NCBI GenBank assembly: GCA_017634555.1
Contig: JAGBNF010000020.1
Location: 1-64,000, forward strand
Reading direction: 5' to 3'
Length of the DNA: 64,000 bases
DNA from: Eubacterium sp.
GTDB taxonomy: Bacteria > Bacillota > Clostridia > Lachnospirales > Lachnospiraceae
Shown here one piece after another: positions 43,919 to 53,150 of this stretch; the first letter of the stretch is position 1; each line of letters begins with the position of its first letter. The translations under genes were made by a program, and so were the position numbers. The notes below the pieces were generated by a model that did no database searches, had not been told where the DNA came from, and saw nothing but the letters and a program-made list of their open reading frames with translations.

Positions 43919-44434
43919 GTTCTTTCTTAATATAATACTTCTTCTGTGAAACGCTACCGGTATGATGCATTACTCTCCCTTCACTTCCAGTAACATCCGA
44001 CTAAAGAATATCATCATAATAATTCATCTTCAATCACTATATTGGTAATCATTTATATGAACTTTCATAGTATCCGATAACATGTAGTGTTTCACTCACA
44101 TGATTGCGTAAAAACCAAGACGGTACTAACATAGCCTACCGAAAACCGTAGATGTGGTAGTACATCGAAGCACTGAGAAGCCATAAAAACCGGAAATTAC
44201 TACCACGACGCCCCAATAACAATAGGCGTGGTAGTACACCAGAAATCTGATAATCCGAAAAGACCGGAAATATACTACCATATGGTGGCGAATACAGCAT
44301 AATGTTAGTACTACCGAAAAATCGAGCAATCACATAAACCGAATTTTACTAACACAATGTACCGAAAACCATGGAAGTGGTAGTACCGAGCCGTAAGTGA
44401 ATTGAACTTAGACGAAAATATAGCAGATTCACAA
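43919..44434. repeat. Intergenic region with a four-unit repeat, no genes
   Basis: About 515 bp. The first 185 bp show nothing recognisable. The four-unit element (copy B) is at 44104-44395. No open frame here has support beyond shadowing the repeats. Confidence 0.75.
44104..44395 (+). repeat. Four-unit ~75-bp repeat element, copy B
   Basis: TACTA(A/C)C words are at 44123, 44198, 44273 and 44347 (periods 75, 75, 74). It begins GCGTAAAAACC, as copy C does. The unit at 44198 has a long inverted repeat, TACTACCACGACGCC pairing with GGCGTGGTAGTA. Confidence 0.85.
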
Positions 44435-44461
44435 GAAAAAAGGACCGCCACCAGGCGGTCC
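44435..44461 (-). terminator. Intrinsic terminator of the alpha/beta hydrolase gene
   Basis: On the minus strand GGACCGCC and GGCGGTCC pair perfectly around a four-base loop and are followed by six T. Confidence 0.92.
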
Positions 44462-44517
44462 AGAAAAATGAAAGTGGAAAAAGTATATGTATTTCCTATT
44501 CTTCTATTAATCATCCT

Positions 44518-45591
44518 CTACTTATTATCTTCTACTATCTCCTCCAGCACTTCCTTAGCTTTGTCGTACTCTTCGTAGAGCGGGCTATGTGCGGAGTTTT
44601 CGAAGATGTAGATTTTCTTCTTCGGAGCTTCCAGCTCTTCATAATATTTTATCTGCAAATCTGAGAGGCAGGTGTAATCGTACTTGCCGACCATAAAGTA
44701 CACCGGAATATCCATACTTGGTATATCCTCAAAGGCATTGAATGTATGCGTATCATCGGACACCGGAAATTCGGAAGACTGCTTCTTGCCCTTCCATATC
44801 TCAATCCGTTCCTTCTGCGTATATGCCGTACAGCGTAGGCTCGGAAAGAAGATTCCCGTTATGACGTTATCCATCTTTCTTGTCGTACCGACTCCAAGGT
44901 CATGCATTGCCTTATCGCGAAGACCTGATTTGCAGTATACATCAAATTCATCACTCGACTCAGAAATGCGGTACTTCTCGAATTCACTGACCATCTTATC
45001 ATTTCCGGCCTTCCGGTATTCTTCCTTCATATAATCAAATGCAATGTTTTCGGATTCTACCTGATCAACGATCTGAGACATTGCGATGTAAGCCGCATAT
45101 TTCTCCGGATGCTCCTGTACAGTTTTCGCTGCAATATACGTTCCGAAGGAATGACCCATGATGTAGATCTTATCCTGTGAGAAACGGGCACGCAGATAAT
45201 CAGTGACAGCCTGCGTATCCCTCAAATATCTTTCGGTTGTCATATCGGATGGATTAATTCCCGGATCATAGGAACCCCCTGTTCCCCTATAATCCCAGTA
45301 ACATACTGTGAATACGCTAGGTATTGGAGATTGATTAAAATATTCCAGCAGATACTGAGGAATTCCGGGACCTCCACCGCATACGATTAATACCGGATTG
45401 TTGACGTTCTCAGATATAATAAACAGCCCGAGGCTGTCACCGTCTACTTCAAGCTCCACCCGCTCGGAAAGGCCGTTCGGAGTTTTCGGCTCCGGCAGCC
45501 TTCCTCTACTTGGCGGAAGTATAATAAGCACTGCAGCTGCAACGATGCAAGCTGTTATGCCACATATTTTATAAAGTTTCTTCTTTATCAT
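44518..45591 (-). CDS. Alpha/beta hydrolase, proline iminopeptidase-like, membrane anchored
   Basis: The 357-residue protein begins with a signal-anchor (about 8-26). The hydrolase fold shows the oxyanion region VLIVCGGGPGIPQYL (near 66-80), DYRGTGGS (near 99-106), the nucleophile elbow IMGHSFGTY (near 145) and a likely catalytic His in FENSAHSPLYEE near the end. This wording matches proline iminopeptidase and related peptidases (S33). The signal-anchor suggests action outside the membrane, on peptides or esters; the substrate is not known. It is probably monocistronic. Confidence 0.85.
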   Translation of the reverse strand: MIKKKLYKICGITACIVAAAVLIILPPSRGRLPEPKTPNGLSERVELEVDGDSLGLFIISENVNNPVLIVCGGGPGIPQYLLEYFNQSPIPSVFTVCYWDYRGTGGSYDPGINPSDMTTERYLRDTQAVTDYLRARFSQDKIYIMGHSFGTYIAAKTVQEHPEKYAAYIAMSQIVDQVESENIAFDYMKEEYRKAGNDKMVSEFEKYRISESSDEFDVYCKSGLRDKAMHDLGVGTTRKMDNVITGIFFPSLRCTAYTQKERIEIWKGKKQSSEFPVSDDTHTFNAFEDIPSMDIPVYFMVGKYDYTCLSDLQIKYYEELEAPKKKIYIFENSAHSPLYEEYDKAKEVLEEIVEDNK

Positions 45592-45623
45592 ATAAATTGT
45601 GTTCCTTTACTAACACATAATAA

Positions 45624-45656
45624 ATGTCCTGACGCTAATATATAACATCAGGACAT
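45624..45656 (-). terminator. Hairpin terminator after the 45703 surface protein gene
   Basis: On the minus strand ATGTCCTGA and TCAGGACAT pair around a 15-base loop and are followed by TTATT. It is weaker than the others because of the large loop. Confidence 0.6.
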
Positions 45657-45702
45657 CTAAAGTCTTTAACTGTATTTTGTCTATTTCTAAACTGTTTCTT
45701 AA

Positions 45703-47775
45703 CTACGATACCTTTTTAACGGCTCCGTTCTTTATAACATAGATCTTTCCCTTGTATGTAATGGTGCCGTTGAATGTCTTGTCCAGCTTACCATTCCTTA
45801 CATAGTAAAGCTTGCCGTTGGTTGCTTCGGCAATACCCGTGAAGGATTTGTCGATTAATCCCTTTGTTACGTAATACCAGTCACCGTTTGTGCAGTAAGC
45901 TATCTTGCCACTGAACTTCAGGTCAACGCGGCCCTTGGTGCAGTAATACCATGTTTTGTCAGCCGGACAATACGCTATCTTCCGGTCGAAGTTCTTTGTC
46001 GGCTTACCGTTCTTTACATAGTACTTATTTCCGTTTGTACAAGGTGCGATCTTATCGGTAAATGTTCTGTCGATCTTACCCTTCTTGCAATAATACCAGG
46101 TACCGTTTGTCGCCTGTGCTATTCCTGTAAAGGTCTTATCGATCACACCGTTCTTGCAGTAATACCAGTTGCCGAGCCAAGTACCGTTTGTCGCCTGTGC
46201 TATTCCTTCAAATGTGTTGTCCGGCTTTCCATCTCTTACGAAGATCCATTTTCCGCCTTCTTTAACAATACCTGTGAACGGTCCTGTAACCATTCCGTTA
46301 TCAGCGCGGTACCATATACCTTTTTGTTTGTTCTTATATACATTTGCGGTCTTATCAGCCGGAGCTATAATAACATCCGTTGCCTGTCCGCTATAGTCAG
46401 ACTTAAGTATCTCGTTTTCAACAGCAACTGCTCCGTCAGGCTCGCAGAAAATGTTATGCGTCTTGCCGATCTCAATACCATCTTCAGCATAAAGCACCTG
46501 ATAGTCGGCCTGCATTCCGGTCACACCTTCACCCTCAGCAAACAGAGCCTTCTTAGATGCATATATAGCAGTTTTTTCAGCATTAGCGTTTACTATTCCG
46601 TCCACATTTTTGAAATTTCCGGTAACTTCTATTGCACTTTCGGTTCCTCCGACAAGTACATCGCCTCCATTAACGGTCATGTCGCCGTATGTTATAATTC
46701 CTGTAAATCCACCATATACTTCAACATTCGCATTGTCAAATGTAAGATTCACCTGCGATCCGCCATCATTTTTATACATCAAAATGCCGTAATCGGCACC
46801 TTTTATATTTCCTACTCCCGTTATGGTAAGATCCATACCGTATGACAGAATGCACGCTCCCGACGAATGGTCTCCCTCAGGAATATCCGCATTGTTCAGA
46901 TTAAGGATACATTTCTCAGGATCAAATGAAACCGTTCCGTCATTCAAAATGTCATTCTTGTTGTTTGAATTAACCTGCGTGCCCGAAACCCAGAGCTGAT
47001 AATCTTCATCGTAAACGCATGTTATCGTATAATCGTTCTCAGGCGTTCCATCATAAAATGTGTAGCCAGGTATATCATGTGAATATACAGCCCCTGCATA
47101 AGCGCGATATGAACATGTATAGTTTCCAATCTCCAGCGGAAGATCCTCCACTGTCAGCTTCCAGCCGTCGGAAGCCTTTACAGTGTACTCCGTCTCCTCA
47201 ATATCGCCTATGTGATTCTGAAGTATCACACTCATACTATCAGGTCTGGCATTATTGGCATTGTTTCTGTCATCCCAATTAACCTGAAGTGTGATGTCTG
47301 TTGTTTCCGATGCAACGATTTCAATCGGTTTACTAGATACAACAATCCTCTGTCCACCGTAACCTTGAGTTAAAATATTCCAGACTTCCAATCCTTCATT
47401 CAGTGTTGCAGTTACATCTGAAGGAAACTCGTATCCGGGATCAACAATTAAAGTCACTTCAACGAAATACTTATGTCCTTCTTGAAATGTCGGCTCTGAA
47501 ATGCCCCATTCATTATACCAATATGCTGTCTGAATCGAAAATCCTTCACCTGCGGTGATCTCGCACATTGCCGGTGACGGCTGACTCTCCTGTACGACCG
47601 CAGGGCCTGCCTTCGGAATCTTGATCGATAATCCGACATTGGTAATCTGCGTTAGCGGACCTCCCGCATGTACCGTAGCTGCATCAAGCGGCAGCAGCAC
47701 GCAGACCATGATGACCGCCATGATAAGTCCGATCAATCGTTTTCGCATTTTTTGCATTTTTTGCTTTTTTCCCAT
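45703..47775 (-). CDS. Secreted surface protein with C-terminal aromatic repeats
   Basis: The 690-residue protein starts with a long basic signal peptide (MGKKQKMQKMRKRLIGL..., cleavage near VHA-GG at residue 38). The first 450 residues contain beta-rich domains of unknown family, including an Ig-like part (VNWDDRNNANNARPDSMSVILQNHIG) and a beta-helix-like part (LNNADIPEGDHSSGACILSYG). The C-terminal 240 residues are about ten WYY repeats in the same order as in the 1-6035 array, ending YVIKNGAVKKVS. It is a distant paralogue of that family with a different N-terminal half, which suggests that the repeat block moves as a unit. Confidence 0.85.
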   Translation of the reverse strand: MGKKQKMQKMRKRLIGLIMAVIMVCVLLPLDAATVHAGGPLTQITNVGLSIKIPKAGPAVVQESQPSPAMCEITAGEGFSIQTAYWYNEWGISEPTFQEGHKYFVEVTLIVDPGYEFPSDVTATLNEGLEVWNILTQGYGGQRIVVSSKPIEIVASETTDITLQVNWDDRNNANNARPDSMSVILQNHIGDIEETEYTVKASDGWKLTVEDLPLEIGNYTCSYRAYAGAVYSHDIPGYTFYDGTPENDYTITCVYDEDYQLWVSGTQVNSNNKNDILNDGTVSFDPEKCILNLNNADIPEGDHSSGACILSYGMDLTITGVGNIKGADYGILMYKNDGGSQVNLTFDNANVEVYGGFTGIITYGDMTVNGGDVLVGGTESAIEVTGNFKNVDGIVNANAEKTAIYASKKALFAEGEGVTGMQADYQVLYAEDGIEIGKTHNIFCEPDGAVAVENEILKSDYSGQATDVIIAPADKTANVYKNKQKGIWYRADNGMVTGPFTGIVKEGGKWIFVRDGKPDNTFEGIAQATNGTWLGNWYYCKNGVIDKTFTGIAQATNGTWYYCKKGKIDRTFTDKIAPCTNGNKYYVKNGKPTKNFDRKIAYCPADKTWYYCTKGRVDLKFSGKIAYCTNGDWYYVTKGLIDKSFTGIAEATNGKLYYVRNGKLDKTFNGTITYKGKIYVIKNGAVKKVS

Positions 47776-47964
47776 ATCACTTCCTCCTTCAAAACACTCC
47801 CCTAGTTTCCATTACAAAAAACATAGTTTCAGTATACAAAGCAGGAAATGTATCCGACACATCAAATCGGACGATATGTTTTCCTTATTTTATACATTAA
47901 TTCATATTCAATCGCTCGAACCAAATACTGCACTTCACGCGTACGCTCATATTCTGTCGTTGAT

Positions 47965-49074
47965 CTAGATATCGTACTTCTCCCACTCGCTGTACAGCTG
48001 TTCGATAGCCTTCTTTCGCGGGGCTGCAATTTCCATCAGATTTTTCTTTATCAGCCTGTCGATTCCTTTCACCGCGTTCTGACCTATGGAGTCCATGGTG
48101 CCGTACATTTTATTATCTAAATAGAAGAATTTCATATACTCGCCGATATTTGCTGTGCTTCCCTCATCATCATATTTCTGCGCCAGGGTCTTACCCTCTC
48201 GGACAGCTTTCTTCATCTGCTTCGTATCGCCAAGACATGAATAAATGTAGGCCTTAAGTATTATAAACACCGCCTCAAGCTTGCTGTTATATCCGATCGG
48301 AACAGCCTTAAACATATCCAGTATATTTATCATTATGCCCGTCAGCTCCAGAGCTGAATCCAGATCCTTCGATTTACTGCTCTGGGACAACGCAACAATC
48401 ATATAAATGCCGGAATTAAACAAATTACTGAGATGATCGATAAGTCCGTAGGTGCCGTAATTTAAGGCTGCCTTCACATCACCATCCTTCAGGCTTACCA
48501 GAGACAGCATTGTATTATGTATGCCGCCGAAATTGATCTTCTTATATGCCTCCAGTGCTTTCTTATTATCGAGTAACATATAATCCGCCGCGATGCCCGA
48601 ATCTATAACGAATTCGTTGATCTCAGGATTCTCATTCTGCGCAATGACCACCTTCGCTCTTTCATATAGATCGATGGATTTCTGTGCCTCTTCCGGATTG
48701 TTATGCTCCATGGCCGCCGCCTGATAAAGGATTGCCGACGAGTAAAGCAGCGCGAAATCATTCGGATAACGGATCAACGCAGTCCTGGACGCCTCCTCAG
48801 CTTCCTCGAACTGATGCTGTCCCATAAGCATCCTTATCTCATCGATTATTTCGTCTTTTCTTTGAGCAGCCGGCTCATAGCCCAGAAGGACATCAACTGA
48901 AATATCGAAAAGGTTTGCCATATCAACGAGTACCGTAAGATCCGGCATGTTGTGGCCTATCTCCCATTTGGAAACGGCGCCCACCGAAACCCCGAGTCTC
49001 TCAGCCATTTTCTCCTGCGTAAGACATTTGGCCTTTCTGAATTTCTTTATATTCTCCTGCAGTCTTATCTTCAT
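47965..49074 (-). CDS. XRE-family regulator with TPR-like C-terminal domain
   Basis: Residues 6-62 are a Cro/CI helix-turn-helix (NIKKFRKAKCLTQEKMAERLGVSVGAVSKWEIGHNMPDL). The other 300 residues are helical, with TPR-like segments, as in regulators that bind small peptides or ligands. The 369-residue protein starts with AAGGAG 7 bases upstream, within the end of the MFS gene, which it overlaps by 74 bases. That overlap in a different frame links it to the exporter, which it probably controls. The ligand is unknown. Confidence 0.87.
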   Translation of the reverse strand: MKIRLQENIKKFRKAKCLTQEKMAERLGVSVGAVSKWEIGHNMPDLTVLVDMANLFDISVDVLLGYEPAAQRKDEIIDEIRMLMGQHQFEEAEEASRTALIRYPNDFALLYSSAILYQAAAMEHNNPEEAQKSIDLYERAKVVIAQNENPEINEFVIDSGIAADYMLLDNKKALEAYKKINFGGIHNTMLSLVSLKDGDVKAALNYGTYGLIDHLSNLFNSGIYMIVALSQSSKSKDLDSALELTGIMINILDMFKAVPIGYNSKLEAVFIILKAYIYSCLGDTKQMKKAVREGKTLAQKYDDEGSTANIGEYMKFFYLDNKMYGTMDSIGQNAVKGIDRLIKKNLMEIAAPRKKAIEQLYSEWEKYDI

Positions 49075-50434
49075 TTGCAGTCTCCTTATTCATTTCAAGT
49101 TCAGGATTGATAATTCTAATCATTATAAAACATACGAGTGTTGCAATTCCTCCCGCCATGATGAGAGTACCGGTTTCAACTCTGAGCTTTGCCCAGCTGA
49201 TGATTAATGATGCAACAGGCATTGCTGCTGTCACAAGCGAACCGAATACAGCTGATACACGTGCAAGATATTTTTCTTCCACATTTGCGATCATCTTTAC
49301 ACTCACCAAACCGCTGAGTATAGCTGATGCGCCTGCCATAAGAATGCTGCATAGTACAGCAAATGTGCACTTTACCACTACCAGCTCTCCAAGGCCTCCG
49401 CCCATTGTTAAAAGCATAACTGTGATGCCAATCATGCATCCAAAGATAAATACTACATTTCTCATGCTGAGCTTCCTGTCAATAATCGGCACCAGGATTG
49501 ATCCGATAATCGAACCGATAGAATATGCCATTCCGATCAGACTCAGCATTCCGCTTCCCATGTGATAGCATTCGCTTACCAGCGGCGCCTGCAGTGCATT
49601 TATCGGAGCGAGCATTGCATTAACCACAACCGCAATCAGGCAGTAGTTCAGGATAACGCGTCTGCTTCTGATATAGGAAATACCTTCCTTCAGAGTTGAG
49701 AAATATGATGGCTTCTTTATCCGCTCGGTGTTCTGAGCTGTGTTATACTCGATATTCTGCGCATTGTTCTGTTCGCTGTTCTGCTCGATATTCTGCTCTG
49801 CGTCAGAAATGATGTTGGCCTCTGCTCCCACATTTTCCTGCTCCACCATCTCGCTCTGTCTGATTGAGAATATGATCAGTGCAGATACGAAAAATGTGAT
49901 GACATCAATAATCATTGCGGTGTAAACGCCCACCTTTGCGATTATCACGCCTGCGATACCTGTGCCCACAAGTGTTACCATGCTTGATACAGATGTGTTG
50001 AGGCTGAGTGCGTGAGTGATGTGCTCCTTCTTGATTATCCTTGGGATAAATGCGGTGCCCGCCGGCATGTTGAAAGCTTCAATCGATGTGATGATAAATG
50101 TGAAGCCTGCCATGATCCAGCCGTTAACAAGCCCTGAAAGATACATTGCCATGAAGGCGATAAGTACGAGGCCTCTCAGTATATGAGTAACAACCATGAC
50201 CTTCTTCTTGTCGAGTCTCTCAACAGCCGCTCCTGCGAAAGGCTGCACGATAACATTCGGCAGAATATTCAGCGCAAAGATGATTGCCGACCATGCGCCG
50301 CTGTGCGTCACCTGATACACCAGCCATGTAAACGCAATGGCATCTATCGAATCACCGAATCTGTTAATGATCGTCGTTGCAAACAGCTTCCTGTAGCCTC
50401 TGCCCTTCAAAACTTCTTTATAATTTATAGCCAT
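49001..50434 (-). CDS. MFS transporter, drug-efflux type (MFS_3/MefA-like)
   Basis: The start at 50434 (MAINYKEVLKGRGYRKLF) has GGAGG 8 bases upstream. The 477-residue protein has 12 membrane helices and DHA3-type sequence (RFGDSIDAIAFTWLVYQVTHSGAWSAIIFALNILPNVIVQPFAGAAVERLDKKKVMV). A Glu/Gln/Asn-rich loop (about 205-240, QNIEQNSEQNNAQNIEY) splits the two halves. Members export macrolides or peptides, sometimes lipids. It overlaps the XRE regulator gene. Confidence 0.88.
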   Translation of the reverse strand: MAINYKEVLKGRGYRKLFATTIINRFGDSIDAIAFTWLVYQVTHSGAWSAIIFALNILPNVIVQPFAGAAVERLDKKKVMVVTHILRGLVLIAFMAMYLSGLVNGWIMAGFTFIITSIEAFNMPAGTAFIPRIIKKEHITHALSLNTSVSSMVTLVGTGIAGVIIAKVGVYTAMIIDVITFFVSALIIFSIRQSEMVEQENVGAEANIISDAEQNIEQNSEQNNAQNIEYNTAQNTERIKKPSYFSTLKEGISYIRSRRVILNYCLIAVVVNAMLAPINALQAPLVSECYHMGSGMLSLIGMAYSIGSIIGSILVPIIDRKLSMRNVVFIFGCMIGITVMLLTMGGGLGELVVVKCTFAVLCSILMAGASAILSGLVSVKMIANVEEKYLARVSAVFGSLVTAAMPVASLIISWAKLRVETGTLIMAGGIATLVCFIMIRIINPELEMNKETANEDKTAGEYKEIQKGQMSYAGENG

Positions 50435-50503
50435 ATCTCCGACCTCCATTCATATGATATGGCTATATTCTACCCGTATTCATATTCGATTTTAACATAC
50501 CAA

Positions 50504-50558
50504 CTATCCATTTTCGATAGAAAAAATTTTCCAGTAGCGATAGTTTTGTGCCAGGCAC
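50504..50558. repeat. REP-like left end of the RAYT module
   Basis: This segment carries TTTTCCAGTAGCGATA followed by the palindrome GTGCCAGGCAC (50548-50558). The same two words appear at the right end (51478-51509). Together with 51478-51533 it brackets the transposase gene. Confidence 0.75.
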
Positions 50559-50751
50559 CTTTTGGAAAAACGATGGCATAAAATTGATATTGAATATATT
50601 TTGTAGCGGTGATATGCTTTGTTTGCTGAGGATTTCCCGGGATAAGCTGAGGTTTTCGGGATATATAATTAAAGTAACTATAGAAAAATAATTGATATGA
50701 ATTTTGTAGCATAAAGAATTTATTTGTAAGATTTTTTTGGCCAATGAGACT

Positions 50752-51396
50752 ATGCCTAGAAGAAAACGAATATGGTATCCCGGAGCTATTTATCATGTGC
50801 TGAGCAGAGGTAACAGGCGCGCACCCATATTTATGGACGAACGTGATTACAGACAGTTCCTCAGATATTTGCAGAAGGCGCAGGCTGAAATGCATTTCGA
50901 AATTCATACGCTGTGTCTTATGACAAATCATTTTCATATGTTAGTTAGAACAGGTGATGTTGATCTTTCAGATATCATGCAGTTTGTTCTGTATAAATAT
51001 GCTCGATATTTCAATAGGAGACATGGATATACAGGACATTTGTTCGAACGCAGATTCACATCATTTAATATTGAAGATGATCTATATTATCGAGAGGTTA
51101 GCAGATACATTCACCTGAATCCCGTAAAAGCGGGAATCGTAGATGACCCAATAGATTATGCGTATAGCAGCTATTGGATGTTTGTGGATGATAACCGTAA
51201 CTCCGGTGATGCTGAAAAAGCCGGCGGCAACAAGATAGATAAAATGATAGAGAAGCTTGTTGATCCGCGTATGGTGCTTCAACAATTTAATAACAATAAG
51301 AATCGATATAAAGGATTTGTACAAAGCAGAATATCGCACAAGGATCATGAGATAAAGATTCAGAAAGACATAAACGAGGATGCGATAGAAAATTAG
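50752..51396 (+). CDS. REP-associated tyrosine transposase (RAYT, Y1_Tnp)
   Basis: The 214-residue protein begins at an ATG at 50752 (MPRRKRIWYPGAIYHVLSRGNRR); a TTG at 50737 is also open but less typical. It has the HUH motif MTNHFHMLV (near 63), a GHLFERRF helix near 97, and the catalytic Tyr in YREVSRYIHLNPVKAG near 115-130, all typical of RAYTs. These enzymes cut and move REP palindromes. REP-like ends lie on both sides, and the gene is on the plus strand, opposite to its neighbours. The hydrogenase genes next to it are intact. Confidence 0.93.
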   Translation: MPRRKRIWYPGAIYHVLSRGNRRAPIFMDERDYRQFLRYLQKAQAEMHFEIHTLCLMTNHFHMLVRTGDVDLSDIMQFVLYKYARYFNRRHGYTGHLFERRFTSFNIEDDLYYREVSRYIHLNPVKAGIVDDPIDYAYSSYWMFVDDNRNSGDAEKAGGNKIDKMIEKLVDPRMVLQQFNNNKNRYKGFVQSRISHKDHEIKIQKDINEDAIEN

Positions 51397-51420
51397 ATAA
51401 AACACAACAAAATAAAAAAC

Positions 51421-51448
51421 AAAATAGGCAGTGAAAACTGCCTATTTT
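51421..51448 (+). terminator. Intrinsic terminator of the transposase gene
   Basis: AAAATAGGCAGT and ACTGCCTATTTT form a perfect 12-bp stem with a GAAA loop, ending in ATT. It lies 24 bp after the transposase stop and could work on both strands. Confidence 0.9.
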
Positions 51449-51477
51449 ATTGGCCTCAACGGGATTTTTCCCTAAAA

Positions 51478-51533
51478 GGTGCCTGGCACAAAATTTTCCA
51501 GTAGCGATAATTTTTTCTATCGCTACCGGAAAA
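51478..51533. repeat. REP-like right end of the RAYT module
   Basis: GGTGCCTGGCAC (51478-51489) is followed by a hairpin: TTTTCCAGTAGCGATA (51494) and TATCGCTACCGGAAAA (51518), 16 bp with one mismatch. The palindrome is inverted relative to the left end. Confidence 0.82.
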
Positions 51534-51555
51534 AAATGAAAATAATGTGGGGTAC

Positions 51556-52980
51556 CTATAGGATTTTTATTGCGTCAAGTATGGTTTTTTCTAATGCTTC
51601 ACGGCCATACTTGTCGACTTCGGATTTATTCTTTTCCCCGTGGGTGAGGCAGCCGGCGCCACCGATGCAGCCGCCGATGCAGGCCATACCTTCGATGAAG
51701 TTTGCGTCGAGAACATTCTTCGATTTTTTCAGAAGTGCCACGCGGCATTCCTCGATTCCATCACATGCGACGGCTTTCAGATCAAAGTCAATGTTCTGTT
51801 CCTTAAGACCTTCCGCAACGGCATCCGACAGGCCATCGCTGCGGGCGAAGATTCTTCCATAATATGAGGCGTTATCAAGTACATCTTCGCCAAGTTCTGT
51901 TATATCAATATCCTTGCTGTCGAAGAGCGCCTGCAGCTCCTCGAAGGTTATTACTGAATCCACATACTGCTTCACCTCGTCCTTCATCGCCTCCGCCTTC
52001 TTTGCGGTGCACGGTCCGATGAATACGACCTTCGCCTTCTCATCGGTGGACTTGATGTACTTCGCAAGTGCCGCCATCGGCGACAGGTTGTGTGACACCA
52101 GAGGAAGCAGGTCCGGAAATGCGGACTTTATATACTGTACAAACGCCGGGCAGCATGAACTTGTCAGGAATCCCTTTTCTGCAAGTTCCTTCGACTCGGA
52201 CTCAGCCACCATGTCGGCTCCCAGTGCCGTCTCGATAACTGTGTGGAATCCCAGCTTCTTGAGACCCGTGATCACCTGTCCCAGCTTCGCATATGCGAAC
52301 TGACTGGAAATGGACGGCGCAACGATAGCATATACTTTATATTCACTGTTATCCCTACTCTTCTTTATCATATCGATAACATTTAAAATGAATGACTTAT
52401 CCGTGATTGCACCGAACGGGCACTGGTATACGCACGCTCCGCACTGGATACATTTGCTGTTATCGATGGCCGCCGCATTATCCTCATTTATGGAGATTGC
52501 CTTAACCTTGCAGGCTACCTGACACGGACGTTTTCTGTTGATGATTGCAGAATAAGGGCAGACCTTAGCACACTGACCGCACTCGACACATTTCGACTTG
52601 TCGATATGTGCCACGTGATTATGGTCAAAGGATATAGCCCCGCGCTTACAAACATCCTCGCATCTGTGTGCCAGGCACCCACGACAGGAATCGGTTACCG
52701 AATATCCTGCAGCCGGGCACTCATCACATGCAATATCGATGACCTCGATAACGTTCGGATTATCTGTGTCACCGCCCATTGCTATCTTGATACGTTCCCC
52801 GACAATCGCACGCTCCTTATAAACACAGCAGCGAGTCGTCGGAGTTTTTCCGGGAACGATTACATGAGGAATGTCCAAAATATTTTCAAGAAGCGAATCA
52901 TTCCACGCCTGTCGCGCCACCTCTCTCAAAACCTTATATTTCAGGTGCTGCACCTTAGTATCGAACTTTCTAACTCCCAT
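51556..52980 (-). CDS. Monomeric [FeFe] hydrogenase, group B type
   Basis: This 474-residue enzyme has an N-terminal Cys-rich region (CCVYKER, CDECPAAG, CRGCLAHRCEDVCK) and two [4Fe-4S] motifs of ferredoxin type (CVECGQCAKVCP near 131 and CIQCGACVYQCP near 177). The H-cluster domain has TSSCCPAF with Cys276-Cys277, IGPCTAKKAEA with Cys324, and a final MACIGGCIGGAGC. The CC pair is intact, including the proton-transfer Cys. Short C-terminus and the MACxGGCxxGAG form fit group B, which occurs in clostridia and whose partners are poorly known. It probably handles H2 with ferredoxin. Confidence 0.9.
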   Translation of the reverse strand: MGVRKFDTKVQHLKYKVLREVARQAWNDSLLENILDIPHVIVPGKTPTTRCCVYKERAIVGERIKIAMGGDTDNPNVIEVIDIACDECPAAGYSVTDSCRGCLAHRCEDVCKRGAISFDHNHVAHIDKSKCVECGQCAKVCPYSAIINRKRPCQVACKVKAISINEDNAAAIDNSKCIQCGACVYQCPFGAITDKSFILNVIDMIKKSRDNSEYKVYAIVAPSISSQFAYAKLGQVITGLKKLGFHTVIETALGADMVAESESKELAEKGFLTSSCCPAFVQYIKSAFPDLLPLVSHNLSPMAALAKYIKSTDEKAKVVFIGPCTAKKAEAMKDEVKQYVDSVITFEELQALFDSKDIDITELGEDVLDNASYYGRIFARSDGLSDAVAEGLKEQNIDFDLKAVACDGIEECRVALLKKSKNVLDANFIEGMACIGGCIGGAGCLTHGEKNKSEVDKYGREALEKTILDAIKIL

Positions 52981-53109
52981 TTGTCGGACTCCTCATACCA
53001 TCTATCAAAATCAATGCAAAACATCTATATCAAACTCAAATTGATTTTCTCTATCGCAACATCGACAATACAAATCCTGATGTAAAATGCACCGCCAATC
53101 ACAACAAAC

Positions 53110-53150
53110 ATACCATCACAACTTACATACCATCACAACTTACATACCAT
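53110..53150 (-). repeat. 17-bp tandem repeat spanning the phosphatase stop codon
   Basis: Two full 17-bp units of ATACCATCACAACTTAC (53110 and 53127) are followed by a partial third (53144) that contains the TGA stop of the SpoIIE-like gene. Confidence 0.82.

Noticed and set aside
50737-50751. TTG start of the transposase
   Set aside because: It is in frame, but RAYT proteins usually begin close to the basic PGAIYH region, so the ATG at 50752 fits better. The ribosome site is weak for both.
52662-52680. REP-like GTGCCAGGCACC inside the group B hydrogenase gene
   Set aside because: It is an in-frame coding sequence for GCLAH within a Cys-rich motif of an intact gene and lacks the accompanying hairpin, so coincidence is most likely.
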